This document shows positions 25,163-38,579 of a stretch of 64,000 nt of DNA, piece by piece. Made by a program: the position numbers and the translations under genes. The stretch lies in the NCBI RefSeq assembly GCF_029983095.1, contig NZ_CP120467.1, positions 862,501 to 926,500 on the forward strand, in the 5' to 3' direction. Below the pieces are notes generated by a model. That model searched no databases. It worked only from the letters and a program-made list of their open reading frames with translations, and was not told the DNA's origin. Within the stretch, counting starts at the first letter, position 1; every line of letters begins with the position of its first letter. Source of the DNA: Enterococcus montenegrensis (lineage in GTDB: Bacteria > Bacillota > Bacilli > Lactobacillales > Enterococcaceae).

Positions 25163-25396
<234 letters not shown>

Positions 25397-25487
25397 AACC
25401 ACGAGAAAAGCAGAAACGGATGCAAACTGTTTTTGCTTTTTTGCCATGATACGGCAACCTTAAATAGTAGAAAAGGAGCTTACGCTT

Positions 25488-25992
25488 ATGCTAAATATTG
25501 TATTAGCAGAAGTCGGGAATACAACTATCAGTAGTATCGTCGTTGTATCCGGTTCTTTCTTATTGTTAGTTGCACTTTTAAAGCACTTTGCTTGGGGCGC
25601 AATTTCAGACATGATGAAAAAACGGGAAGATAAAATTGCTAACGATTTAGATTCCGCTGAACAATCCCGGACTAAAGCAGCTAAGCTTGAACAAGAACGT
25701 CAAACTCAATTGATGTCTTCCAAAAGCGAAGCAGCTGAAATCATCAAAAATGCTAAAGACAGCGGCGAGCTCAGCCGTCAAAATATTTTAAACGAAACCA
25801 AAGAAGAGGTATCTCGTTTGAAAGATAAGGCAAAAAGTGATATTTCCATGGAAAGAGATGCTGCAATGACAAGTGTTAAAGACGATGTAGCTGAACTTTC
25901 TTTACAAATTGCCGAAAAAATCTTGAACAAAGAGCTATCGCCAGAAGCCCATGAAGCATTAATTAATCACTATATTGAAGGATTGGGCAACC

Positions 25993-26006
<14 letters not shown>
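25488..26006 (+). CDS. atpF: ATP synthase Fo subunit b
   Basis: 172 residues. One N-terminal transmembrane helix (about 14-32) is followed by a long charged coiled coil that forms the peripheral stalk linking Fo to F1. The conserved [20 protein letters not shown] region is visible. ATG lies behind AAAGGAGC. Its end overlaps atpH by 14 bases. Confidence 0.95.
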
Positions 26007-28124
<2,118 letters not shown>

Positions 28125-28138
28125 AAGAGGTGAGATAA

Positions 28139-29041
28139 ATGGGAGCTTCCTTAAACGAGATTAAGCAACGGATTGCTTCAACGAAGAAAACCAGTCAAAT
28201 CACCAACGCCATGCAAATGGTATCGGCGGCTAAATTGACCAAGTCTGAAGCTCACTCAAAACAGTTTCAAATTTATGCCTCAAAAGTTCGGGAAGTAGTA
28301 ACGCATTTGACTGCACAACAGTTAAATGATATTTATTCTGCCGGCCCACAAGATGGGGTGAATTACAATAGCATGCTGATTAGCCGTCCGGTAAAAAAAA
28401 CCGGCTACATCGTGATTACCTCTGATGGTGGTTTAGTTGGTGGCTACAATAGTTCAATTTTAAAACAAATGATGTCGATGTTAAAAGAAGACCACCAATC
28501 AGCCGATGAATACGTGATGGTAGCTATTGGCGCGACAGGAGCTGACTTTTTTAAAGCACGGGGAATTAATTTGGCATATGAATTGCGTAATTTGTCTGAC
28601 CAACCAAGTTTTGAAGAAGTTCGTAAAATCGTTACCATGGCGACAACAATGTATCAAAATGAAGTCTTTGATGAATTATATGTGTGCTACAATCACCATA
28701 TTAATTCATTAACGAGTCAGTTTCGAGTTGAAAAAATGTTGCCAATTGTTGACTTGGATCCAGAAGAAGCGGAAAGTTATGAACAAGAATATTTGTTTGA
28801 ACCTTCCAAAGAAGAAATTCTAGATCACTTGTTACCACAATATGCTGAAAGTTTAATTTACGGTGCAATCGTTGATGCGAAAACCGCTGAACATGCAGCC
28901 GGAATGACAGCTATGAAGACAGCAACAGACAATGCGAAAAATATTATCGGTGATTTGACGATTTCTTATAATCGCGCACGTCAAGGGGCAATTACCCAAG
29001 AAATTACCGAAATTGTAGCGGGAGCTTCGGCACTCGATTAA
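28139..29041 (+). CDS. atpG: ATP synthase F1 subunit gamma
   Basis: A 300-residue central rotor shaft. The N-terminal coiled-coil start ([29 protein letters not shown]) and the C-terminal helix with [19 protein letters not shown] are both conserved. ATG follows AAAGAGGTGA. It transmits rotation of the c-ring to the catalytic hexamer. Confidence 0.96.
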   Translation: MGASLNEIKQRIASTKKTSQITNAMQMVSAAKLTKSEAHSKQFQIYASKVREVVTHLTAQQLNDIYSAGPQDGVNYNSMLISRPVKKTGYIVITSDGGLVGGYNSSILKQMMSMLKEDHQSADEYVMVAIGATGADFFKARGINLAYELRNLSDQPSFEEVRKIVTMATTMYQNEVFDELYVCYNHHINSLTSQFRVEKMLPIVDLDPEEAESYEQEYLFEPSKEEILDHLLPQYAESLIYGAIVDAKTAEHAAGMTAMKTATDNAKNIIGDLTISYNRARQGAITQEITEIVAGASALD

Positions 29042-29052
29042 TGATTTCGTGA

Positions 29053-30477
<1,425 letters not shown>

Positions 30478-30490
30478 AAAGGGGTGCACC

Positions 30491-30910
30491 ATGGAATACT
30501 TAACTGTAAATGTGGTAACACCTAATGGTTTAGTTTATGATCACCACGCTAAAATCGTTGTTGCCAACACAACGGCTGGTGAAATTGGTATTTTACCAAA
30601 ACACGCACCGATTATTACACCTTTAGCAATTGATGAAGTTCGGGTAAAACGTACCGATTCTGATACCCATGTTGACTGGATTGCGGTTAACGGCGGCATT
30701 ATGGAAGTGCGAGATAATGTGGTATCCATTATTGCCGATAGCGCTGAGCGGGAACGTGATATCGATGTTTCTCGGGCTGAACGCGCCAAACAGCGGGCTG
30801 AACGTATGATTGAAGAAGCACGGGAAAAAGAAGATGTCGATTCTTTACGCCGAGCGACTGTTGCTTTGCATCGGGCTATTAATCGGATTAATGTTTCAAA
30901 ACATCAATAA
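30491..30910 (+). CDS. atpC: ATP synthase F1 subunit epsilon
   Basis: A 139-residue subunit. The N-terminal beta sandwich ([20 protein letters not shown]) is followed by a C-terminal helical hairpin that can inhibit ATP hydrolysis. ATG follows AAAGGGGTG. It is the last gene of the operon. Confidence 0.95.
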   Translation: MEYLTVNVVTPNGLVYDHHAKIVVANTTAGEIGILPKHAPIITPLAIDEVRVKRTDSDTHVDWIAVNGGIMEVRDNVVSIIADSAERERDIDVSRAERAKQRAERMIEEAREKEDVDSLRRATVALHRAINRINVSKHQ

Positions 30911-31239
30911 TAAGCAATGATGCCTAACCGCAATTTTATACTTGGTAGCAAATTGTGAGGACATCATCTATCTGTAAATAGACTGTGATAAAAATTTATC
31001 GCAGTCTATTTTTTACATAGCGTAAAATAAAAAATACGTTTTACGGATACATTTTACAAAGTGTTATTTTGTTTTGTCATATTTTCAACCTTTTTGTTTT
31101 GCAGGAAAAGCAAAATAAGCTAAAATTATAAAAGAGACTTTTAAAAAACGCTTTAAAGATTTTTAAAATATTTCTGTTTTTTAAGTTACTATTTGTGGTA
31201 CTATGGAAGTGTTGAATTTTTTACTCAGGAGGAAGAAGG
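30911..31239. other. Intergenic region after atpC
   Basis: No gene. A possible imperfect stem spans about 30917-30970. It is followed by the terminator at 30976-31014 and then an AT-rich stretch that must hold the promoter of the DUF1146 gene; I see only a weak TACTAT -10 near 31196. Confidence 0.4.
30976..31014 (+). terminator. Intrinsic terminator of the ATP synthase operon
   Basis: AAATAGACTGTGATAA pairs with TTATCGCAGTCTATTT with one wobble and ends in a T-run. Confidence 0.9.
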
Positions 31240-31473
31240 ATGCAAGTATATGGTGTCGATGCAATTGTACGGATTATCAGTCACTTTGCATTTGTTTACT
31301 TAGCCTTTTGGGGATTGCGGTCTTTACGATTGGATACACTTTTCAAATCGTTTCAGACGGCCCAAATCAGGATTGTTATTTTGATGTTAGCCATTATCTT
31401 GGGCTATCTGACAAGTAGCTTTTTCTTGGAAATCCTGAATTTATTGAAGAATACTTTTCTTTCAATTGTCTAA
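31240..31473 (+). CDS. DUF1146 family membrane protein (YwzB-like)
   Basis: A 77-residue protein with two hydrophobic helices (about 12-32 and 45-70) and the conserved ALRSLRLDTLFK-like loop, here GLRSLRLDTLFK. The function is unknown. It is typically found between atpC and murA in Bacilli, exactly as here. ATG follows AGGAGGAAG. Confidence 0.85.
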   Translation: MQVYGVDAIVRIISHFAFVYLAFWGLRSLRLDTLFKSFQTAQIRIVILMLAIILGYLTSSFFLEILNLLKNTFLSIV

Positions 31474-31567
31474 CGAATACAAAAAACGTACTTTATGAAA
31501 AAGTTATGGTATAATAAAACAGATTTTGAGTGCAGAAGCATTCAGGCTATTTTCTGGAGGGAATTTT

Positions 31568-32866
31568 ATGGAAGAGATTATCGTTCAAAGTGGTAATCAA
31601 TTAAAAGGTACTGTCAAAATTGAAGGCGCAAAAAATGCCGTTTTACCAATCTTAGCTGCAAGTCTATTAGCAGAAGAAGGGACTACTACTTTACGTAATG
31701 TGCCAATTCTATCTGACGTTTTAACAATGAATGAAGTTATTCGCCACTTAAATTTGGACGTAGATTTTAATGAAGCTGCAAACGAAGTGACGATCAATGC
31801 TTCTCGTCAATTAGAAATTGAAGCACCTTATGAATTAGTCAGCCAAATGCGGGCATCTATTGTTGTTATGGGACCATTATTGGCGCGTAACGGACATGCT
31901 AAAGTTGCGATGCCTGGTGGTTGTGCAATTGGTAAACGTCCAATTGACTTACATCTAAAAGGGTTCCAAGCTTTAGGTGCTAAAATTAACCAAAAAGATG
32001 GTTATATTGAAGCAATTGCCGATGAGTTACACGGCAACACAATTTACTTGGACTTTCCAAGTGTTGGTGCTACGCAAAATATTATGATGGCTGCTGTTAA
32101 AGCAAAAGGAACAACAATCATCGAAAACGTGGCCCGTGAACCTGAAATTGTTGATCTTGCGAATGTCTTAAATAAAATGGGAGCACAAATTTTTGGTGCT
32201 GGTACAGAAACCATGAGAATTGAAGGCGTGGATCATTTGCACGCAGTTAACCATTCAATCGTTCAAGATAGAATTGAAGCTGGAACTTTCATGGTGGCCG
32301 CAGCAATGACAGAAGGTAACGTTTTAATTCAAGATGCCATTTCAGAACATAATCGTCCTTTAATTTCTAAATTAAGCGAAATGGGTGCTGAAATTATTGA
32401 AGAAGAAGGCGGAGTTCGCGTTATTGGACCTAAAGTATTAAAACCAACAGACGTGAAAACAATGCCTCACCCAGGTTTCCCAACAGATATGCAAGCTCAA
32501 ATGACTGCAATCCAAATGGTAGCACCAGGCACAAGTATCGTAACAGAAACCGTATTTGAAAATCGTTTCCAACATTTAGAAGAAATGCGTCGTATGAATG
32601 CTCATGTGAAAATTGATGGCAATGTGGCTGTCATTGAAGGTGGACATGAAATGCAAGGTGCATTAGTTTATGCAACGGACTTACGTGCTGCAGCGGCTTT
32701 AATCTTAGTTGGTTTACGTTCAAACGGCATTACCCGCGTTCGTAATTTGAAATATTTAGATCGTGGCTATTACAACTTCCACAAAAAATTACAAGCTCTA
32801 GGTGGTAATGTGGAACGTGTTGAGATTGAACACAAAGCAGCTAAAAGTGCTGCTACAATTGCTTAA
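31568..32866 (+). CDS. murA: UDP-N-acetylglucosamine 1-carboxyvinyltransferase
   Basis: A 432-residue EPSP-synthase-fold enzyme that performs the first committed step of peptidoglycan synthesis: PEP transfer to UDP-GlcNAc. The catalytic Cys lies in [15 protein letters not shown] near residue 119, the fosfomycin-reactive position. [14 protein letters not shown] near the N-terminus holds the conserved Lys-Asn. The ATG at 31568 follows TGGAGGG; 14 upstream in-frame codons are excluded. An extended -10 TGGTATAAT lies at 31507-31515. Position next to the atp operon and DUF1146 fits MurA1/MurAA. Confidence 0.95.
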   Translation: MEEIIVQSGNQLKGTVKIEGAKNAVLPILAASLLAEEGTTTLRNVPILSDVLTMNEVIRHLNLDVDFNEAANEVTINASRQLEIEAPYELVSQMRASIVVMGPLLARNGHAKVAMPGGCAIGKRPIDLHLKGFQALGAKINQKDGYIEAIADELHGNTIYLDFPSVGATQNIMMAAVKAKGTTIIENVAREPEIVDLANVLNKMGAQIFGAGTETMRIEGVDHLHAVNHSIVQDRIEAGTFMVAAAMTEGNVLIQDAISEHNRPLISKLSEMGAEIIEEEGGVRVIGPKVLKPTDVKTMPHPGFPTDMQAQMTAIQMVAPGTSIVTETVFENRFQHLEEMRRMNAHVKIDGNVAVIEGGHEMQGALVYATDLRAAAALILVGLRSNGITRVRNLKYLDRGYYNFHKKLQALGGNVERVEIEHKAAKSAATIA

Positions 32867-32885
32867 AAGATAGAGGTGTGACTGG

Positions 32886-33062
32886 ATGAGATTAAATCGT
32901 TATATTATTACGACTTTAGTGAAAATTCTTTTTGTCCTTTTACTTGCAATGATTATGTTCATTATTGGAACGATGATTGGCTATGGTGGAATTGGTGAAG
33001 GAATGCCATTAAAAGTTTTTTATCCAGGACTCTGGACGCATATTTTAGATTTTATGAAATAA
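32886..33062 (+). CDS. epuA: EpuA family small membrane protein
   Basis: A 58-residue protein with one central hydrophobic helix (about residues 8-33) and the conserved end VFYPGLWTHILDFMK. It fits the EpuA family, often annotated as a DNA-directed RNA polymerase beta-associated protein. In streptococci it also follows murA and precedes endA, although no endA is present here. The ATG at 32886 follows AGAGGTGTG. It ends just before a terminator, so it is cotranscribed with murA. Its role is not established. Confidence 0.82.
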   Translation: MRLNRYIITTLVKILFVLLLAMIMFIIGTMIGYGGIGEGMPLKVFYPGLWTHILDFMK

Positions 33063-33070
33063 AAACTGTT

Positions 33071-33098
33071 AGTCGACCGTATATGGTCGACTTTTTTT
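33071..33098 (+). terminator. Intrinsic terminator after murA-epuA
   Basis: AGTCGACC pairs with GGTCGACT around a six-base loop, then seven T. Confidence 0.92.
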
Positions 33099-33569
33099 GT
33101 GTTGTTTCATACCAAGGGGCGAAATTTTCCTAATAAAAATTAACTATTTTAAAACAACAGTGGGGAAAATTAGTATTGATAACGCTTTATTTTTTGTCTT
33201 TTTTGTAAAACTAACGTAATAAACAGCGGTTTTTGGGTCGATTTCCCAAATTTCATGTAATCGTGATTTTATAACTTGTGATAAAAGCGTTCTCAAAAAA
33301 ACTTTCTGAATTGAAAATTACGCTTTTGTAATAATTTGAAAGCCTATAGTAGCAAGGCTTTTGCTCATTGATTTATGCTTATAAGACAAATATTTCGTTT
33401 GTAACAAAAAACAGCAGCGTTTCTTTTTTCTTGTCAAAGAGGTTTAACTCTCTTGTAACCTATCAGCTAAAAAGAGATGCTATGATACTTCTCGTGGAAA
33501 AATTCAATTTAATTGTAATGGTACAAGTTAGACCATTAGAGTTTTTATATTTTTGAGGAGTGTCGATTA
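33099..33569. other. Long leader region of the 3D-domain gene
   Basis: These 471 AT-rich bases hold no credible gene; the 62-codon frame at 33368 lacks a ribosome site and any family look. A cre-like site, TAAAAGCGTTCTCA at 33282-33295, matches the CcpA consensus TGWAANCGNTNWCA with one mismatch. TATGAT near 33481 may be the -10. Several TTTGTAA/CTTGTAA words (33316, 33399, 33453) might be response-regulator half sites, but the spacing is irregular. Confidence 0.35.
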
Positions 33570-34238
33570 ATGCAAACCCGTTTATTACCAATTTTAAGTG
33601 CAACGATTGTGATCGCCGTAGGTAGTATGTTACCTGTTTACGCAGCTGAAAATGAAACGGCTAGTCAGCCAACACTTCAGACTGAACTTGTTTCAAAAGC
33701 TGAAGCAACTAATTTATCAAGTTCACTGTTAGTGGAAACAACAAATAATAAAGCTGTTGATTTAGTCAAAGCAGATATTAAAGCAAAAGAGGCCGCTAAA
33801 AAAGCCGCCGCCGAAAAGGCAAAAAAAATCGCAGCGGAAAAAGCCGAAAAAGAAAAAGCAGAAAAAGAAAAGGCAGCACAAGAAGCAAAAGAAGCTGCCC
33901 AACAAGAAACAAAAGCGCAGCAAGCAAATGAAAGCCAACCAAGCGGTCAAACAATGATGATGGAAGCCACAGCCTATAGTTCAGATCCAGCGGATGCTTT
34001 AGGTGGCGGTTCTGTCACTGCAACTGGCCAAAACTTACTTGCCAACCCAATGGCGGTAGCTGTTGATCCAAGTGTAATTCCATTAGGAACGCATTTATAT
34101 GTTGAAGGTTATGGCGAAGCTTACGCTGTGGATACCGGTTCAGCAATTCAAGGCAATATTATTGATGTTCATTTTTCGACAGCAGGCCAATGTGAAGCTT
34201 GGGGACGTCGTCAAGTGAAAGTAACAATTTTAGGATAG
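33570..34238 (+). CDS. Secreted 3D-domain protein
   Basis: 222 residues. A signal peptide (about 1-26, cut after VYAAE) is followed by a low-complexity Ala/Lys/Glu linker (about 68-120) that may span the wall as a helix. The C-terminal 3D domain follows, with three conserved Asp in [20 protein letters not shown] and AVDTGSAI plus IDVHF. The double-psi barrel resembles MltA/RpfB lytic transglycosylases, so a cell-wall cutting role is likely. No LysM or G5 domain is present. ATG follows TGAGGAGTG. Confidence 0.85.
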   Translation: MQTRLLPILSATIVIAVGSMLPVYAAENETASQPTLQTELVSKAEATNLSSSLLVETTNNKAVDLVKADIKAKEAAKKAAAEKAKKIAAEKAEKEKAEKEKAAQEAKEAAQQETKAQQANESQPSGQTMMMEATAYSSDPADALGGGSVTATGQNLLANPMAVAVDPSVIPLGTHLYVEGYGEAYAVDTGSAIQGNIIDVHFSTAGQCEAWGRRQVKVTILG

Positions 34239-34243
34239 TAGTT

Positions 34244-34276
34244 AAAAGTTCAAGTTCATGTGACTTGAACTTTTTT
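34244..34276 (+). terminator. Intrinsic terminator of the 3D-domain gene
   Basis: AAAAGTTCAAGT pairs exactly with ACTTGAACTTTT around a seven-base loop and runs into T. Confidence 0.92.
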
Positions 34277-34345
34277 ACTTGTAACAGTTTTAAAATTGAC
34301 GTATGCTTTGGCCAGTGGCAATCATTTCCAGAAAGGATAATTTAC

Positions 34346-34627
34346 ATGAAAAAAATAATGATTGGACTGGTACGGGGGTATCAACGCTTTATCTCTCCTT
34401 TGTTTCCCCCCAGTTGTCGTTATTACCCTACTTGTTCGTCATATATGATTCAAGCAGTAGAAAAACATGGAGCCTTAAAGGGTGGTATTATGGGGACTGC
34501 AAGAATATTACGCTGTCATCCTTTTGTAAAAGGCGGCCTAGATTATGTGCCGGAAACTTTCTCTTTGCGTCGGAACCCTAATAAACCAAAAGAAAGTAAA
34601 ACACAACTTCATCATCACCATCATTAG
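34346..34627 (+). CDS. yidD: Membrane protein insertion efficiency factor YidD
   Basis: A 93-residue protein of the YidD family, which assists YidC in membrane insertion. Conserved parts are [20 protein letters not shown] with its Cys, [13 protein letters not shown], and [16 protein letters not shown]. The ATG at 34346 follows GAAAGGA; the longer frame upstream is spurious. The gene ends in five His codons, a natural histidine tail. It is followed at once by its terminator. Confidence 0.92.
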   Translation: MKKIMIGLVRGYQRFISPLFPPSCRYYPTCSSYMIQAVEKHGALKGGIMGTARILRCHPFVKGGLDYVPETFSLRRNPNKPKESKTQLHHHHH

Positions 34628-34661
34628 CGCTAAGAGCTAACCATTCTCTTGGCGTTTTTTT
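34626..34661 (+). terminator. Intrinsic terminator of yidD
   Basis: GCGCTAAGAG pairs with CTCTTGGCG around a nine-base loop and is followed by seven T; the stem starts at the stop codon. Confidence 0.85.
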
Positions 34662-35140
34662 ATTTGCCGAAACTAACGAGTTTCAAAAGAAAGCTAATTT
34701 CCTCTATTGAAGGGAAAACAACCGGCAATGCATGGCTTAAAAAAGAATACCTGTCTATAGCTAAATAGTAACCAAGGAATTTTTGGCAGATAACAAAAAC
34801 AGGTTTAGCGTATTAGATCACTTGTTATAGAATACCTGAAGGTAGACTATCATTACATGTTAGCTAAAAAAGTATTTTAGCTGTTCTGGTCATGAAGGAA
34901 ACTTCAGTTTTTTTAGCGATTTTTAATGGGTTTGAAGCGTTTAAAATAAGTTGCGTGCTTAGAATATCGTTTGGCTTAACTGAATTTAAATGATAAAATT
35001 ATTAAAAGAAGATAATAAAAAACTTTGTTTGTTGTTTTTTTACAAAAGCAGTTCCTGATGTTTGTGTTAGTTTGTCATGTTTTCGATGCTTTTGAAATAT
35101 GTAAAAGGCTTACATAAAATAATTTCGCAATAATTGATGA
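34662..35140. other. Gene-free stretch with an orphan terminator-like structure
   Basis: No open frame with a ribosome site is present. A perfect AGCTAAAA / TTTTAGCT inverted repeat at about 34861-34882 is followed by TGAAG-GAAA-CTTCA (34893-34906) and a T7 run (34908-34914). This looks like the 3' end of a small RNA transcribed left to right, or of a lost gene. From 34915 to 35140 nothing further is recognised. Confidence 0.4.
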
Positions 35141-35186
35141 AATATTCTGAATATTCATTGACTTTGTTCTGAATTTTCAGTATATT
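35141..35186 (+). promoter_or_regulatory. Promoter of livJ with two CodY boxes
   Basis: TTGACT (35158-35163) and TATATT (35181-35186) are 17 bases apart. AATATTCTGAATATT (35141-35155) and AATTTTCAGTATATT (35172-35186) each match the CodY consensus AATTTTCWGAAAATT with two mismatches. One lies just upstream of the -35 and the other covers the spacer and -10. Repression by CodY when branched-chain amino acids are abundant is the natural inference. Confidence 0.7.
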
Positions 35187-35367
35187 TTATAACATATCTC
35201 ATCGTCCATGGCGGTGTCATGATTATTTTATGAAAACAGCTTGTTTTTAGAAGGCATAATTTTTAACTTTATTGGTTAGCCAAAGCTTTGGGTAAATTTA
35301 ATATTTATATAAATAGAAGTTTTGGTGTAATCAAAAAATTTTTGCAGAGAAAAAGAGGAGGAATAAT

Positions 35368-36549
35368 ATGAAAAAGAAATTTGCATTTTTGTTTACGGGG
35401 TTAGTGTTGTTATCTGCATGTAGTGCAGCGCCAAAAGGAGGCGGAGCCACAGAAGGTTCTGCTGGAGGAAATAAACAAGAAGGCGATACGATTAAAATCG
35501 GAATGAACATGGAATTATCCGGTGCAGTGGCAGCCTATGGAAATGCTGAAAAAGAAGGTATTGAATTAGCAGTCGAGCAAATCAATGCCGATGGTGGTAT
35601 TGACGGCAAAAAAATAGATTTAATCTCAAAAGATAATAAATCAGATAATAATGAAGCAGGAACTGTCGCGACTAACCTAACAACAAACAGTAAAGTTGTG
35701 GCGCTGATTGGGCCAGCGACATCTGGTGCGGTAAAATCTGCATTACCAAATGCAACTAAAGCAGAAGTACCTTTAGTTACACCATCAGGAACAGATGATG
35801 CAATCACAAAACAAGGGGATAAAGTCCAAGCTTACGCTTTTCGTTCTTGTTTCCAAGATAGCTTCCAAGGGAAAATTTTGGCAAAATATGCCCATGAAAA
35901 CTTAAAAGCAGATAAAGCGATTATCTTAGGTGATAATTCCAGTGATTATGGTATTGGCTTAACAAAAGCCTTCAAAGATGAATACAAAGGCAAAATCGTT
36001 GCGGAAGAAAACTTTACAGAAGGTGACAAAGATTTCCAAGCAGTCTTAACAAAAATCAAAGACAAAGACTTCAACGTTTTATACATTCCGGGCTACTACA
36101 CAGAAGCTGGTCTAATTATCAAACAAGCGCGGGAAATGGGAATTGAAACACCAATTGTGGGGGCTGATGGCTTTGGTGATGCCAAATTGGTAGAAACAGC
36201 TGGTGCTAGCAATGTCACAAATGTCTTTTACACAGGTCATTTCTCAACGAAGGCTCCGGCAACAGACAAGGTAGAACCTTTCATTAAAGCTTTTAAGGAA
36301 AAGTATGGCAAAGAACCATCTTCATTTAATGCATTAGCTTATGATGCTGTTTATATGGTAAAACAAGCGATTGAAGATGAAGGGTCTGCTGATTCAAGTG
36401 CGATTAAAAAAGGTTTAGAAAACTTGAAAGATTTTAAAGGGGTAACAGGAGAAATGACAATTGATAAAGAACACAACCCTGAAAAATCAGCCGTAGTCCT
36501 GGGCTTAACAGATGGAAAAGAAACTTCAGCGGAGACAGTAAATCCGTAA
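35368..36549 (+). CDS. livJ: Branched-chain amino acid ABC transporter, substrate-binding lipoprotein
   Basis: A 393-residue type I periplasmic-binding protein anchored as a lipoprotein; the lipobox is LLSAC near residues 15-19, followed by a Gly/Ser-rich tether. The fold begins IKIGMNMELSGAVAAYGNAE, typical of the Liv/leucine-binding family. It captures Leu/Ile/Val outside the membrane for LivHMGF. ATG follows AGAGGAGGA. It is the first gene of the operon. A 167-base gap before livH may reduce downstream expression. Confidence 0.92.
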   Translation: MKKKFAFLFTGLVLLSACSAAPKGGGATEGSAGGNKQEGDTIKIGMNMELSGAVAAYGNAEKEGIELAVEQINADGGIDGKKIDLISKDNKSDNNEAGTVATNLTTNSKVVALIGPATSGAVKSALPNATKAEVPLVTPSGTDDAITKQGDKVQAYAFRSCFQDSFQGKILAKYAHENLKADKAIILGDNSSDYGIGLTKAFKDEYKGKIVAEENFTEGDKDFQAVLTKIKDKDFNVLYIPGYYTEAGLIIKQAREMGIETPIVGADGFGDAKLVETAGASNVTNVFYTGHFSTKAPATDKVEPFIKAFKEKYGKEPSSFNALAYDAVYMVKQAIEDEGSADSSAIKKGLENLKDFKGVTGEMTIDKEHNPEKSAVVLGLTDGKETSAETVNP

Positions 36550-36716
36550 ATAAGAACTTTGAAAGGTTGGATAAAGACAGCTGTAGTAAACGATCAGTCA
36601 TTTGTTTTTAGCATACTGTTAAAAGACAGGCGCTTTCTAAAATAAATGAGGGATACTTTTACTGCAGCGGGACTTTTATCTCAACCTTTTTTTAAAAGAT
36701 AAATGGATGTGATGAG

Positions 36717-37595
36717 ATGGAAACGATGATTCAACAATTAATAAACGGCTTATTTTTAGGCAGTATATACGCATTATTGGCCTTGGGCTACACAATGGTT
36801 TATGGAATCATCAAGTTAATTAACTTTGCCCATGGTGAAGTTTATATGATTGGTAGTTTTATTGGCTATTTTTTGATTAATCTTGGCGGATTGGGATTTT
36901 TCCCAGCCCTTTTGATTTCAATGGCGGCTAGTGCGGCATTAGGTGTAGTGATTGAGTTTTTGGCATATCGTCCGTTGCGTAAATCAACTCGAATTGCTGC
37001 TTTGATTACAGCGATTGGGGTATCTTATTTACTGCAAAATGTCATGATTTTCTTCTTTAGTCCAGATGTGCGGGCTTTTCCACAAGTAATTAAACGGGCA
37101 ACATATAGCTTTGGTTTTATTAAAGTCAGCAATATTCAGCTTTTAATTTTAGCAGTCTCAGTTATTTTGATGGTTTTATTACAATTAATCGTAAAGAAAA
37201 CGAAGATGGGAAAAGCGATGCGGGCAGTCAGTGTTGATCCAGATGCTGCTCAATTAATGGGAATTAATGTGAATCGTACAATTTCTTTTACCTTTGCCTT
37301 GGGCTCAGCTTTAGCGGCTGCTGGCGGAATGTTAATTGGTCTTTATTATAACTCGATTGATCCCATGATGGGGGTTACGCCAGGGTTGAAATCTTTTGTT
37401 GCCGCCGTATTAGGGGGAATTGGGATTATTCCTGGTGCAGCTTTGGGGGGCTTTGTAATTGGTCTAATTGAGACAATTGCAACGGCGTTAGGCTTTTCTG
37501 ATTTTAAAGATGCTATTGTTTATTTAGTTTTGATTTTGATTTTATTAATTCGGCCGGCAGGAATTTTAGGCAAGAATATTAAAGAGAAAGTGTAG
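36717..37595 (+). CDS. livH: Branched-chain amino acid ABC transporter permease LivH
   Basis: A 292-residue permease with about eight hydrophobic helices. It carries the conserved GLFLGSIYALLALGYTMVYG start, NFAHGE, and the coupling loop with KAMRAVSVDPDAAQLMGIN near residues 160-180. It pairs with LivM to form the channel. The stop codon directly adjoins the next open frame. ATG is preceded by a modest GGATGTGATGAG site. Confidence 0.93.
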   Translation: METMIQQLINGLFLGSIYALLALGYTMVYGIIKLINFAHGEVYMIGSFIGYFLINLGGLGFFPALLISMAASAALGVVIEFLAYRPLRKSTRIAALITAIGVSYLLQNVMIFFFSPDVRAFPQVIKRATYSFGFIKVSNIQLLILAVSVILMVLLQLIVKKTKMGKAMRAVSVDPDAAQLMGINVNRTISFTFALGSALAAAGGMLIGLYYNSIDPMMGVTPGLKSFVAAVLGGIGIIPGAALGGFVIGLIETIATALGFSDFKDAIVYLVLILILLIRPAGILGKNIKEKV

Positions 37596-37604
37596 GTGAC
37601 CAGG

Positions 37605-38579
37605 ATGAAAAAGAATTTGAAATACAATTTAACCTGGTTAGGCTTGGCTGCTTTAGTCTATGTGGTTTTGTTAGTTTTGTATAACACCGGTGTAATTACC
37701 ATGTTTACTGACCGGATTATTGTCAATATTGGTATCAACATTATTTTGGCTGTGGGTTTGAATTTGATTATCGGTTTTTCTGGTCAGTTTTCTTTAGGGC
37801 ACGCTGGGTTTATGGCGATTGGCGCTTATTCCGGTGCTATTATGTCCATTAATAATCCTACTTATGGCGGCTTTTTTACTGGCCTCTTATTAGGAATGGT
37901 GATTTCAGGCGCGGTGGCATTAGTAGTCGGCGTTCCAACACTGCGATTAAAAGGCGATTATTTGGCGATTGCAACATTGGGAATTTCAGAAATTATCCGT
38001 ATTTTAATTGTTAACATGCGGGATATCACCAATGGTCCAACCGGAATTTTTGGTATTTTACAATTTACCACTTGGGAGACGGTCTACGTCTTTGCCGTAT
38101 TGACGATCTTAGTCGTGGCAAATTTTGTTCATAGTGGTCCTGGTCGTGCGACATTAGCTGTGCGCGAAGACGAGATAGCAGCCGAGTCGATGGGAGTTAA
38201 CACAACTAAGTATAAGGTCGTTGCCTTTGTGTTAGGGGCTATTACGGCTAGTATTGCCGGCACGTTATTTGCCGGTTACCAACAATCGGTTTTTCCAAAA
38301 GACTATGGCTTTATGAAATCCATTGATATATTAATTATTGTCGTCTTTGGTGGGATGGGCTCAACGACAGGAGCAGTCGTTTCAGCGATTGTCTTGGGCG
38401 TTTTAAATATGTTCTTACAAGACTTTGGTTATGTTCGTATGATTGTCTACGCACTAGCGTTAATTATCATTATGATCTTTAAACCAAGTGGCTTGTTGGG
38501 AACTTGGGAATTTTCTGTTAAGAAAATTTGGCAAAAATTCACAAAGGAGGATGATGCAGATGCCTCTATTAACAGTTAA
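37605..38579 (+). CDS. livM: Branched-chain amino acid ABC transporter permease LivM
   Basis: A 324-residue permease with about ten helices. It has the LivM landmarks GFSGQFSLGHAGFMAIGAY near residues 54-72 and the coupling loop REDEIAAESMGVNTTKYK. The ATG at 37605 has AGGTGA upstream; the GTG at 37596 overlaps that site. Its last 20 bases overlap livG, so the ATPase is translationally coupled. Confidence 0.92.
   Translation: MKKNLKYNLTWLGLAALVYVVLLVLYNTGVITMFTDRIIVNIGINIILAVGLNLIIGFSGQFSLGHAGFMAIGAYSGAIMSINNPTYGGFFTGLLLGMVISGAVALVVGVPTLRLKGDYLAIATLGISEIIRILIVNMRDITNGPTGIFGILQFTTWETVYVFAVLTILVVANFVHSGPGRATLAVREDEIAAESMGVNTTKYKVVAFVLGAITASIAGTLFAGYQQSVFPKDYGFMKSIDILIIVVFGGMGSTTGAVVSAIVLGVLNMFLQDFGYVRMIVYALALIIIMIFKPSGLLGTWEFSVKKIWQKFTKEDDADASINS

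Noticed and set aside
33368..33556. A 62-codon open frame before the 3D-domain gene
   Set aside because: No ribosome site, AT-driven composition, and it overlaps the probable promoter of the next gene.
33099..33569. A ydaO/c-di-AMP riboswitch upstream of the wall protein
   Set aside because: I looked for the conserved GGGGG/CCGACC-type elements and found none; the region is simply AT-rich.
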